Positions 25,189-33,210 of a stretch of DNA of 36,917 nucleotides are shown here, piece by piece. The position numbers and the translations under genes were made by a program. Positions within the stretch are counted from its first letter, which is position 1; each line of letters starts with the position of its first letter. Origin of the DNA: Hassallia byssoidea VB512170 (GTDB lineage: Bacteria > Cyanobacteriota > Cyanobacteriia > Cyanobacteriales > Nostocaceae); the NCBI RefSeq assembly GCF_000817785.2, contig NZ_JTCM02000064.1:1-36917 (forward strand), given 5' to 3'. The notes beneath the pieces are model-generated. The model made no database searches. It saw nothing but the letters and a program-made list of their open reading frames with translations, and was not told the origin of the DNA.

Positions 25189-26160
25189 ATGTCTCAATTT
25201 GCCACTGCTTCTCAAATCGATGTCATTGATACTATAATTTTCCCACCAGGCGACATCTACAGTGACGAACCACCCTTGGAATCTGATTTACACCGCGAAC
25301 AAATAGAATTACTCATCCGCCTTATCAAATGGTGGTGGCGCGATCGGGAAAATTTCTATGCTACAGGCAACTTAACTATTTACTTCAGTCCTAACCAGAA
25401 AAAGTCAGAATAATTTCGAGGATACGATTTTTTTGTAGTTTTAGATACAGAAAAAAAAGACCGTAAAAGCTGGGTTGTTTGGCAAGAAGATGGCAAATAC
25501 CCCAACGTGATTATAGAGATGTTATCTGATTCCACTGCCTCAGTTGATAAAGGTGTGAAAAAGCAGATATATCAGAATACATTCCGCACACCAGATTATT
25601 TCTGGTTTGACCCGGTAAGCTTGGAATTGCGAGGATTTCATTTAGTTGATGGTCAGTATCAAGACCTTGCACCCACTCAGTCAGGTTGGTTGTGGAGTCA
25701 GCAGTTAGGGCTTTATTTAGCTGTATATTTGGGCAAATTATAAAGAAGGCAGGAGGCAGAGGGCAGGAGGCAGGAGGTCATATGTATGAATAAAAACTTA
25801 CTTTGTGGGTATAAAGCCCAGTTTAAAAGAAACAATTGTATTGAGACGCACAAGCCAGAGATACAAAGCGAAGCCACTGCGGTGGACGGGTTCCACAGGC
25901 TACAGCAAGTGGCGCTCCACAGCCTAAGTCCCACCTTTTTAAGGGTGGGTTCCTCAAGCCGGACTGCCTCCTATCTCAAGCCGGACTGAAGCTTTTTTAC
26001 ACCAGATGGGCAGCTGATAATGTTGCCAGAAGACGAAGCCAACCAGCAGTTACAGCAAGTCAATCAACAGTTACAACAAGCTAATCAACAACTAGAACAA
26101 GAACGTCAACGCGCTGCAATATTGGTAGAACGCTTGCGAGCGGCAGGTATTGAAAAGTAA
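25189..26160 (+). pseudogene. Uma2 family gene, broken by a stop and an insertion
   Basis: The frame from 25189 starts MSQFATASQIDVID and has the family motifs ESDLHREQIELLIRLIKWW and FSPNQKKSE. It then meets TAA at 25411-25413. The same frame continues without damage with FRGYDFFVVLDTEKKDRKSW, YPNVIIEMLSDSTASVDKG and YFWFDPVSLELRGFHLVDG up to 25740. Homologs have Glu or Asp at the stop, so GAA to TAA fits. A foreign block of about 245 bp (25744-25990) then splits the gene. Its 3' end resumes at 25993 with FFTPDGQLIMLPEDEANQQL and a Gln-rich coiled coil, stopping at 26160. Confidence 0.85.
25744..25990. mobile_element. Small palindrome-rich insertion in the Uma2 pseudogene
   Basis: About 245 bp that separates two parts of one Uma2 frame. 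It contains GCAGGAGGCAGAGGGCAGGA units at the left, nested hairpins near 25876-25922 (GCCACT/AGTGGC around GTGGA/TCCAC), a CCCACC/GGTGGG hairpin near 25930-25951, and twice CTCAAGCCGGACTG at the right end. There is no ORF. It looks like a non-autonomous palindromic element, perhaps mobilised by IS200/IS605-type enzymes. Exact ends and a target duplication are not clear. Confidence 0.6.
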
Positions 26161-26284
26161 GATTTAATGCCTAAAAACTTTACTAAACTTATTCATAGTT
26201 AATTATTACAAAGAAGTTAGTAGAAGGTTTTGCATATCCTAAGTGATATATAATTATCTAGAGCTAGACTTTTAAGAGTAGAAA

Positions 26285-27463
26285 ATGTACGCTATTAAAC
26301 GAGAGCTAAAATTGAATAATAAAGAAGTTAGTCTCTTGCGCGGCATATCTGGTTTTAAACGTTTTGTCTATAATTACGGGCTATCTCTTCTCATATATTC
26401 TTGGGACTTTGAAAACGTCAAAGCGACTGATTCCAAACGGATAGATGCCATCAAAAAGGTTTTTACTCAGGTAACAATGCAGAAACCGGAAAATACATGG
26501 ATGAAAAAATATCCATCAACGGTTTATCAATCTGCTTTTATCGATCTGAAATCAGCATTTTCCAGATGGCGTAGAAATGAAGCAGGCTTTCCGGTTAAGA
26601 AAAGAAAACGGAAAGGCGATTCCTTCACCGTTTATAAGACATCTGGGATCTATCCAGAAAAAGGTAATCCAGCGCTGCCTTTCACTAATAGAGTTGTTAT
26701 AAATGAAAAAACGCGAATCACTTTACCAGGATTAAAAACCTTTAGATTAAAAGAACCTATCAACTACACATGTAGTTCTCAAACATTTACAGTGTCTCGA
26801 ACTGCAAATAAATGGTTCGTATCTTTTGCTAATAACGCTGAGAAATTACCTCCACTAATCCATCCTGTTGAAAAAATTGGAGTTGACCTCGGTGTAAAAT
26901 CCTTGGCGACTTGTTCTGACGGTTCTCAATATTCTATGCCTCTTACTACAAAACAAGCGAAAATCAAGCTAAGTAAGATTCAGTGGCACAATCGTTCCAA
27001 AGTATTGGGAAATAAAAAGCTGGGAGTTAAGGCTTCAAAAAATGCCCTTGACTTCTATAGCAAAGTCGCAACTCTTCATGCTCGAATTGCAAATATTCGG
27101 CAAGATACAACCCAAAAGATGACGACTGATTTAAGCCGAAAAGCTTATGTTATTCGGATTGAGGATTTGAACGTTCAGGGCATGATAGCTAACCAGAAGT
27201 TAGCTGCCGCTGGAAGTAACAACACACTTCAAGAAATTCGTCGTCAGTTAACTTATAAACAGGCGCACTATGGAACGAAAGTTGAGTTGGTTGATAGGTG
27301 GTATCCATCTTCTAAGATGTGTCAAGAGTGTCAACACATTCAACCTATGAAGCTATCAGAACGAGTGTTCAAATGTAGCAAGTGTGGGGTAAGTCAAGAC
27401 CGCGATGCGAATGCTGCGATAAACCTTGAGCGTGCCCCTGACAGCAAAGTACGACTGGCTTAG
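26285..27463 (+). CDS. tnpB: TnpB, RNA-guided endonuclease of the IS200/IS605 group
   Basis: A 392-aa TnpB. Known members are RNA-guided nucleases, ancestors of Cas12, that use an RNA from the element's right end. All three RuvC acidic residues are present: Asp201 in GVDLGVK, Glu293 in RIEDLNVQGM and Asp374 in DRDANAAINL. The zinc-finger cysteines CQEC...CSKC lie between Glu293 and Asp374. The N-terminus is the usual helical and beta-barrel recognition region (YAIKRELKLNN). The length is normal and the frame intact, so the nuclease may be active. No transposase is adjacent, so it cannot move by itself. Confidence 0.95.
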   Translation: MYAIKRELKLNNKEVSLLRGISGFKRFVYNYGLSLLIYSWDFENVKATDSKRIDAIKKVFTQVTMQKPENTWMKKYPSTVYQSAFIDLKSAFSRWRRNEAGFPVKKRKRKGDSFTVYKTSGIYPEKGNPALPFTNRVVINEKTRITLPGLKTFRLKEPINYTCSSQTFTVSRTANKWFVSFANNAEKLPPLIHPVEKIGVDLGVKSLATCSDGSQYSMPLTTKQAKIKLSKIQWHNRSKVLGNKKLGVKASKNALDFYSKVATLHARIANIRQDTTQKMTTDLSRKAYVIRIEDLNVQGMIANQKLAAAGSNNTLQEIRRQLTYKQAHYGTKVELVDRWYPSSKMCQECQHIQPMKLSERVFKCSKCGVSQDRDANAAINLERAPDSKVRLA

Positions 27464-27520
27464 TCGGAACTAAACGCCCGTGGACAAGAAGATGCCGACA
27501 TCCTTGGTTGAAACGGGAAG
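27450..27520 (+). ncRNA. Putative TnpB guide RNA (omega/reRNA) scaffold
   Basis: The end of tnpB and its 3' flank can pair as an interleaved pseudoknot: GTCGG 27463-27467 with CCGAC 27495-27499, and CCCGT 27477-27481 with ACGGG 27513-27517. An alternative hairpin CGACT-GGCTT-AGTCG spans the stop codon (27452-27466). Known TnpB guide RNAs overlap the 3' end of tnpB and contain a pseudoknot, with the guide just beyond the element end. Here the guide would begin near 27520-27525. Confidence 0.65.
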
Positions 27521-27629
27521 ATAACATCAAATTCAGCTTTAGCTAAGTTTGAGTAAGTTTATTAGAGCAGTGAGTAAATATTCACAAAAAGAGAATTTTA
27601 TCTCTAACCAGGCATGGAAAAATATTGCT

Positions 27630-28199
27630 ATGAACCAAATAATCTCTAATCAAGTCCGTTGGACAACCTCCGACTTAGAATTACTTACAACTGACGAATG
27701 GAAACGCTATGAAATTGTTGACGGAGAACTATTTGTGACTAGAGCGCCTCACTGGAAACATCAAGGAACAGCAGGTAACATCAACTTGGAGTTACAAATT
27801 TGGTCTCGTTCCAGTGGACTAGGAGAAACCCGTCAAACTCCTGGAATCATTTTTACAGAAGCTGATAATGTCATACCCGATGTAGTTTGGATCAGTCATG
27901 AGCGATTAGCAAAATTGCTAGATGACGAAGGACATTTGAGAGGAGCGCCAGAACTTGTTGTAGAAGTACTTTCTCCTGGAGCAACTAATGAACGTCGAGA
28001 CCGAGAAGCTAAACTGAAGCTATACTCAGCAACAGGAGTCCAAGAATATTGGATTGCCAATTGGCAGTTACAGCAATTAGAAGTTTATCGCAGAGAAGCT
28101 GCTCAATTGAAATTAGTAGCAACCTTACTGGCTGATGACGAAATCACATCACCTGTTTTACCAGGTTTTAGCGTTCGAGTTGAGAGCTTTTTTGTGTAG
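27630..28199 (+). CDS. Uma2 family protein (DUF820)
   Basis: A 189-aa Uma2 protein, complete. Motifs: YEIVDGELFVTRAPHWKHQ, IPDVVWISHERLAKLLD (candidate catalytic Asp), APELVVEVLSPGATNERRD (Glu) and REAKLKLYSATGVQEYWI. The ATG at 27630 starts MNQIISNQVRWTTSDLELL as in the family; the frame is open for 27 more codons upstream. It differs in sequence from the pseudogene at 25189 and from the gene at 8214, so the three are not recent duplicates. It converges with the CHAT gene. Confidence 0.85.
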   Translation: MNQIISNQVRWTTSDLELLTTDEWKRYEIVDGELFVTRAPHWKHQGTAGNINLELQIWSRSSGLGETRQTPGIIFTEADNVIPDVVWISHERLAKLLDDEGHLRGAPELVVEVLSPGATNERRDREAKLKLYSATGVQEYWIANWQLQQLEVYRREAAQLKLVATLLADDEITSPVLPGFSVRVESFFV

Positions 28200-28243
28200 T
28201 CTTAGCGATCGCTCCTCAAGCTCAGTTTCAACAACAATTAGAC

Positions 28244-31200
28244 CTATCGCCACTCACCCTGTAAAGTGAAAGCAGACCAATAATAGGGATTTTTCAAAGT
28301 TGAATTTTCCCATAATTTCAGTTGTGCAGCACGCAAAGCAACTGTCGGCGATTTCCCCTGCTTCAACATTTGCGTGTAAAATTCTTGCATAAATTCTGCC
28401 GTCCCCTCATCATTAACTTTCCAAAGAGACACGGCAACACGTTCTGCCCCAGCATACATTAATCCTCTTGTCAAGCCTACTAATCCTTCACCATTGACAT
28501 CTTTACCCAAACCAGTGTCACAAGCACTTAATACGATTGAATCGGCTGCAAAGTCAAGGTTGAAAATGTCACCTAATCGCAAATAGCCTCTATCCGCAGG
28601 TTTAGCTTGTTTGTCTAGAAACAGAGAAAGAACGATTCCTGAAAGTTCTGGGTTCTTGGGGTCAGCAAACCCGTGAGTAGCAAAATGTAAAAAGCGATAT
28701 TGTGAAAGTTGCGGATTTGTTACCCAGTTGTAGTTAGCATTAAAGCCAAAAGCTTGGAGATTATTAGAAGATGGTATGATATTTAAAATTGCTTTTGCTT
28801 CAGTTTCTGTACCTTTAAGTCTTGGCAGACCACTACGATTCAGATTTCTTGTTGCTTGCTTGAGGGCTGATTGATTTAATTCATTCCCGCGAAAATCTGA
28901 GTTAGGAACGATACTTTCAGGTTTGCCAGTGATGCGTATATCATTTGCTTCAAAAACCGGATCGGCAAGGACTGCGAGTGTGAAGGGTGCGGTTTTGGGT
29001 CTTTTGAGTTCTTGTCTTTGGGTAGCGATCGCTGTAACCGAGGGCAAATTAACTATTTCATGATTGACTATCAAAGGTTGATAATTGACCTCTCCCCCAA
29101 CCCCTCCCCTCGTAGGGGAGGGGAGCTTGTCTTGCTCCCCCTTCCCTTGCAGGGAAGGGGGTTGGGGGGTTAGGTCATTTAATGCCGCAAAGGGAATTGT
29201 TTGCAAAGCACCATCAGCCACAATCACCAACCGCTTTTTCTCCAACTTGTCAGCTACAGGTGCAAGAATAATTTTACTAAGTTTACTTGCAGATAAAGCC
29301 GTATTTTTCAAAGCTTGAACTTTTTGCTCTGGCAATAAATTCTGACAGCGAGAAAATGGTTCTTGACATTTAATTAAAAGTCCTTTAAATTCAGTTGCCG
29401 CTTCTTCTATTTCCTTGCGTCCGGGTAGTTCGTAGGAGTCGATGGAATTGGGAGTAACAGCCCAAAGATAACTGCGTTTCTCACCCAAGGAATATTGTAA
29501 CAGCAGCGTGTCTTTATCCAATTGTTGCTGAATTTGCGGTAAAGTCAGGGGTTGGGGATACTTTAGGTTGGCATATTTCGGACTACTTTGGCGGATTTTC
29601 GTTTCCAGTTGCTTTTGTTGGCTGAGTAGTTCATCGATTTGTGTTTGCAATTTATTAGCGTTGGCTTTAGAAACGGGGTCTTTTTTATTACTATCAACTA
29701 TCTCAATCCGCAGTTTTTGCTTAGTATTAATTAAGGCTTGTAAGCGACGTTCTTCTGCTAAAAGTTCCGGGTTTGCACCTTTGCGAATATTTGCGCGTGC
29801 TTCTGTTAACAGTTCTACAAGTCCTCTAGCGCGGGAACGTTCGCTGATGTGGAGCGCTACAGCTTTACATTTATCTTTTATTATGATGTCTTTGTTTGTA
29901 TTTTGGTCTTTGGTTGTAAATTGACATATTTTTGATGGGTCTTTTTTGTGCAGTTCCATCAACAGGTCGATGTAGAATTTGTAGTAGCCTTGGACTGTGG
30001 CAAAGTAGGATGTACGTAAATCTTGGCTTTTAACGTTACCGCGTATATTTTCTACGATTTTAATTGCTTCTTCGATGTTAGGAAGTGCCGCTTCTAAGTT
30101 TCCTAGTTTGCGTTTATTGATGGCAATATCATAAAGTGCGTTTGCCTCAGCTTTACTATCTTTTAACTCTCGCCGTATTTTCAATTCTTCATTAAGAATA
30201 TCTATTGCTTGTTTGTATTTTTTCTGTCGCTCATAAGTTATGCTCATGTCGCCTAACATTTGAGCTTCTCGAATACGTAATCCAGTTTTACGATAATGTG
30301 CTAAAACTTTAACTGAGATATCTAATGATTTTTCTAACTCACCTTTCGCACGATATACACTGGCTAGAACAGTGAGAGAATGGTCTTCTCCAAAAGAATT
30401 TTCCTGAGATAATTTTAATGCGCGATTACCAGATTCTAACGCCTTGGGATAATCATTCAAAAATCTGTATGTTTGCGCCATACCCTGAAGTATTTGAATT
30501 TCCGATTGATAATTATCTTTACTTGATAAAGATAGTGCTTGCTTATAAGATGCAAGTGCCTCATCGTACTTATCTTGAAACTGGTAAACGCTAGCTATAA
30601 ATCCTAGAGTTTGGATTTCTTCAAGCTTACTGGGTGTGCGCTTAAATATTTCTAATGCTTTGTTGCAAATGTCAATACTTGATTGATAATCGCCTAAATG
30701 CCGATAGAGTCGTGCCATCTTAACAAGAGTACTAGCTTCCGATTTTGGATTTGGTATGGAGCGTTGAAGTTTTAGGGCTTTATTATATTCCTCTAGAGCC
30801 TGTTGATAATTACCTTGTGATATGTACACATCAGCTTTTAATCCCAGAGTAAATGCTTGATTCTCCTTATCATTAAGTTGAAGTTTTAATGCTTTATCTA
30901 AAAATTCTAGTGCTATTTGATAATCACCTGAAAAAGTTGTGTGAGCATTTGCAATCATCTGAAAACTCATAGATACCATTTGGGTGTCTCCCGCTTGCTG
31001 CCAGAGTTTTCCAGCTTGTTGATAGTAATCAATAGCTGTCCGGTAATCTGCTTGTTTGGCATAAATATGACCTATATGTGCAAGCGTGTTAGCTTTTTTT
31101 GATAAATCAGAACCTACCTGTTCCTGTAGTTTTAATACCTCTTTTAAAGATTCCACTGCTTTTGTTGTATTTCCCAATCTACCTTGAATAACACTAATAT

Positions 31201-31492
31201 CTTTAAGAATTTCTATTTCTGCTGGAACGTCTTTTCTTTGACGCTGGATTTTCAAAGCTTGTTCATAATAATCAAGAGCTATTGTAGCTTCACCATAGGA
31301 GGAATAAGTTGCGGCAATTTCCTGAAGAGTACTCGCTTCTCCTGCTGAATCTTTGAGTGTGTCACGATAAATTTTTAGTGCTTCATTTTGATAATATAAA
31401 GCTTTTTTTGTATCACCTATCCTGTTGTGAATACCACCAATAGCCTTTAAGGTGGTAGCTAAACTACCATATTCTTTGTAAGCTAAAAACAT
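28244..31492 (-). CDS. TPR-CHAT protein (predicted caspase-like protease), large part
   Basis: A 1082-aa protein with about eleven TPR units (about 1-470), a helical linker (about 480-640) and a C-terminal CHAT domain (about 690-1080). The CHAT domain has the caspase-clan pair: His940 in HFATHG and Cys991 in LSACDTG. Typical CHAT blocks follow (GEGLVGLTRGLMYAGAERV, SLWKVNDEGTAEFM, NPYYWSAFTLQG). CHAT proteases can be effectors switched on by partners or signals sensed through their TPR arms. Residues 774-802 come from an inserted palindromic repeat. ATG 31492 lies four codons after an in-frame TAA, and the frame is continuous with the upstream gene, so this was once one protein of about 1310 aa. 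Confidence 0.88.
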   Translation of the reverse strand: MFLAYKEYGSLATTLKAIGGIHNRIGDTKKALYYQNEALKIYRDTLKDSAGEASTLQEIAATYSSYGEATIALDYYEQALKIQRQRKDVPAEIEILKDISVIQGRLGNTTKAVESLKEVLKLQEQVGSDLSKKANTLAHIGHIYAKQADYRTAIDYYQQAGKLWQQAGDTQMVSMSFQMIANAHTTFSGDYQIALEFLDKALKLQLNDKENQAFTLGLKADVYISQGNYQQALEEYNKALKLQRSIPNPKSEASTLVKMARLYRHLGDYQSSIDICNKALEIFKRTPSKLEEIQTLGFIASVYQFQDKYDEALASYKQALSLSSKDNYQSEIQILQGMAQTYRFLNDYPKALESGNRALKLSQENSFGEDHSLTVLASVYRAKGELEKSLDISVKVLAHYRKTGLRIREAQMLGDMSITYERQKKYKQAIDILNEELKIRRELKDSKAEANALYDIAINKRKLGNLEAALPNIEEAIKIVENIRGNVKSQDLRTSYFATVQGYYKFYIDLLMELHKKDPSKICQFTTKDQNTNKDIIIKDKCKAVALHISERSRARGLVELLTEARANIRKGANPELLAEERRLQALINTKQKLRIEIVDSNKKDPVSKANANKLQTQIDELLSQQKQLETKIRQSSPKYANLKYPQPLTLPQIQQQLDKDTLLLQYSLGEKRSYLWAVTPNSIDSYELPGRKEIEEAATEFKGLLIKCQEPFSRCQNLLPEQKVQALKNTALSASKLSKIILAPVADKLEKKRLVIVADGALQTIPFAALNDLTPQPPSLQGKGEQDKLPSPTRGGVGGEVNYQPLIVNHEIVNLPSVTAIATQRQELKRPKTAPFTLAVLADPVFEANDIRITGKPESIVPNSDFRGNELNQSALKQATRNLNRSGLPRLKGTETEAKAILNIIPSSNNLQAFGFNANYNWVTNPQLSQYRFLHFATHGFADPKNPELSGIVLSLFLDKQAKPADRGYLRLGDIFNLDFAADSIVLSACDTGLGKDVNGEGLVGLTRGLMYAGAERVAVSLWKVNDEGTAEFMQEFYTQMLKQGKSPTVALRAAQLKLWENSTLKNPYYWSAFTLQGEWR
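29094..29169. repeat. Three-stem palindromic repeat inside the CHAT gene
   Basis: Outer arms CCCCCAACCCC (29094-29104) and GGGGTTGGGGG enclose two perfect hairpins: CCCCTCCCCT-CGT-AGGGGAGGGG (29101-29123) and CCCCCTTCCCT-TGC-AGGGAAGGGGG (29137-29161). The element is read as LTPQPPSLQGKGEQDKLPSP and on to a Gly-rich end, without breaking the frame. The same kind of element is a common cyanobacterial intergenic repeat. Confidence 0.85.
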
Positions 31493-31504
31493 GGATTTGG
31501 CTTT

Positions 31505-32119
31505 TTATAAATAGGTCAGTCCTTCTTTTGGATTGTTTGAGTTGATGTATTTATTCCCAATCAAACCAAATACAATTGCTTCAAGTAAAGGTTGTTTTAG
31601 TTGTTGTGAAATATCTAATGCTTTTTTTAGATGCTCGATTGCATTTTTGTTGTCAAACTTAGAGGAGTAGACACCAGCAATTTTTATTAATAAATTAAAT
31701 TCTTCTTTGCGTAATCCCAATTCCTGAGCAATTTTCAACGCTTGTTGATATTTTTCAATTGCCTGTTGATACGCTTCCTTAGTTCCTTTTTTCTCTAACT
31801 TCTGCCCTTCTTGATATAACTTGACTCCCTCTTCATTGGGAATGTAAAATACTCTGTCACCTTTACTAACCTCGTATTCCCACACCCCTTTATACTTTTT
31901 ACCTTTCAACGAGAAAACACGTCCTGGCTGTCTATTTGTCGGTGCTGTATGTAAATCGTGATAACAACGACTAGAATTTTCAGCATGTCGTTGCATTAAT
32001 GCTTCCCAATCTCGATTTACCCAACGATTTTTTGCTACCACTAACCAATTTTTTTCTGTCTCAGTTGTCTCAGGTGTTTCAGATATCTCAGATGTTTTAG
32101 ATAATTTAGGAGCCGTCAA
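31505..32119 (-). CDS. RelE-like toxin domain fused to the first TPRs (5' part of the CHAT gene)
   Basis: 204 aa read from TTG 32119. Residues 25-95 (NWLVVAKNRWVNRDWEALMQ, CYHDLHTAPTNRQPGRVF, LKGKKYKGVWEYEVSKGDRV then FYIPNEE) resemble RelE/ParE-type mRNA interferase toxins of cyanobacteria, cut before the last strand. TPR units follow directly (EGVKLYQEGQKLEKKG onward). The stop TAA at 31505 is in frame with the TPR-CHAT gene below. Upstream the same frame runs through another TAA (32153-32155) to ATG 32176, which begins MSENTPE. So two nonsense codons split one gene of about 1311 codons. A Phd-like antitoxin lies just upstream. Confidence 0.65.
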   Translation of the reverse strand: MTAPKLSKTSEISETPETTETEKNWLVVAKNRWVNRDWEALMQRHAENSSRCYHDLHTAPTNRQPGRVFSLKGKKYKGVWEYEVSKGDRVFYIPNEEGVKLYQEGQKLEKKGTKEAYQQAIEKYQQALKIAQELGLRKEEFNLLIKIAGVYSSKFDNKNAIEHLKKALDISQQLKQPLLEAIVFGLIGNKYINSNNPKEGLTYL

Positions 32120-32224
32120 TATTACCTCTGGTGGCTCTATATTTTCTATAACTTATTCTGGGGTATTTTCTGACATATCAAACACTAAAACAAAGTTTTA
32201 ACTTTGAGATTGAGACAATGGTAT

Positions 32225-32668
32225 TTACCCATCTAAATTTTGATTAAAAGCCGCTTCAAGTTCCGGGTTAGATATTGCTAAAGCACTCTCATGCCATTCG
32301 TGAATAATTGCATCTAACTCATCCCAAGCTTTTTCATATAAATCAACTAAACGATATGCCCGCGTTACTTCATCAATAAATTCATTTAATTCCTCTGCAT
32401 CAAATACACCCAACCAATTATAAGGATGCTCGATACCAATTTTTTGCTTTAACAATAAACGAAAAGCCGTACTTAAAAGCTCAACAATTTCTTTACTACG
32501 TTGAGCAGCTTTTACAAATAAAGCTACATTTTCGCGCCGCAGCAAAGCAAAAGACTGGTCATTGCGAGTGATTGTAACTGGATGTTCTAACGCTTTATCC
32601 AAAATACGTCCGGGTTGACGATTTAACTCAGTCGCTGTAATTAATTCATCTGAGTAAATACTGTCCAT
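32225..32668 (-). CDS. Phd/YefM-like antitoxin
   Basis: A 147-aa protein. The N-terminal 45 residues (LITATELNRQPGRILDKALE, HPVTITRNDQSFALLRRE) are the Phd/YefM type DNA-binding domain of type II antitoxins. The rest is helical and acidic, longer than in classic YefM, and is the likely toxin-binding part. It stops 48 bp before the ATG at 32176 that opens the RelE-like/TPR/CHAT frame on the same strand, so the pair has the antitoxin-toxin order. The frame is intact. Confidence 0.8.
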   Translation of the reverse strand: MDSIYSDELITATELNRQPGRILDKALEHPVTITRNDQSFALLRRENVALFVKAAQRSKEIVELLSTAFRLLLKQKIGIEHPYNWLGVFDAEELNEFIDEVTRAYRLVDLYEKAWDELDAIIHEWHESALAISNPELEAAFNQNLDG

Positions 32669-32835
32669 AGCTTTTGCTGCGATAATTTGAGCCGCATTCT
32701 TATCTATACGTATTATTGTACGTACTGTTTTTGGAGAGTCAATAGGACGACAGCCACTTTGGATCGAAAGCTTCTAAATTTGTTGTCTGGGTTTATATAG
32801 TGTTATGCCGTAGGACGCACCATCCGGTGATTTTC

Positions 32836-32867
32836 GGTGCGTTAGGACGGTTCGTCCATAACGCACC
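32836..32867. repeat. GGTGCGTTA hairpin repeat
   Basis: GGTGCGTTA (32836-32844) pairs with TAACGCACC (32859-32867), with an inner GGACG/CGTCC stem and a one-base bulge. It lies in the 284-bp gap (32669-32952) between the Phd-like gene and the ParE-type remnant, which has no gene. A diverged GTAGAGA hairpin follows at 32901-32930. Confidence 0.75.
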
Positions 32868-32900
32868 CTACCAAATTCTGAATTGCAGTATGAATTTACG

Positions 32901-32930
32901 TGTAGAGACTTCGTATTTCGCATCTCTACA
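32901..32930. repeat. Diverged GTAGAGA hairpin repeat
   Basis: TGTAGAGA and TCTCTACA arms of 8 bp around a TTCGTATTTCG centre. It belongs to the family seen at 12982-13010 and 13656-13799. Confidence 0.6.
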
Positions 32931-32952
32931 AGGGTTTTAGTATCTAACAAAA

Positions 32953-33210
32953 TCATTTGATTAGTTCTTCGTAGTTATCGTGCGAACCAATCCAAATCTA
33001 GTAATAATCCTCTCCTCTACTAAGTGCTAACGCACGATAACCACGACTAACTCTAACTGACCATAAATTATCGCCTACCTTTTTAAAATGCAAAGACGGA
33101 TGAAATTGATTTTCACGTCCTAGTCTATAAGCTTTTTTGGCTTGTTCTCTAGCTTCGGGTGGAAGCGCAGCGTATAAATCCCAAAACTCAGGAGTTGTGA
33201 ATGATTTCAT
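32953..33210 (-). pseudogene. ParE/RelE-type toxin with a premature TAG
   Basis: It starts MKSFTTPEFWDLYAALPPEA and has the family blocks HPSLHFKKVGDNLWSVRVS and GYRALAL. At codon 71 it reads TAG (32998-33000) where homologs have Trp in the YYWFWIGSH block. The frame then continues IWIGSHDNYEELIK to a natural TGA at 32953-32955. A single TGG to TAG change explains it. Loss of the last 14 residues would remove the final strand of the fold. It overlaps the antitoxin gene by 23 bases. Confidence 0.82.

Larger units (their letters stand above)
26161..27523 (+). mobile_element. IS200/IS605-group element with tnpB only (IS1341 type)
   Basis: An intact tnpB with no tnpA neighbour. The 3' flank has the structured right end typical of these elements (about 27450-27520). 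The left end must lie between the Uma2 stop at 26160 and the tnpB start at 26285, but I cannot place it exactly. Insertion occurred between two Uma2-family genes. Confidence 0.6.

Noticed and set aside
25189-33210. Reassigned stop codons (TAA or TAG read as an amino acid)
   Set aside because: mutS2, dnaK, dnaJ and tnpB end with TAA or TAG at their normal family lengths, so the code is standard; the in-frame stops are local lesions or special cases.
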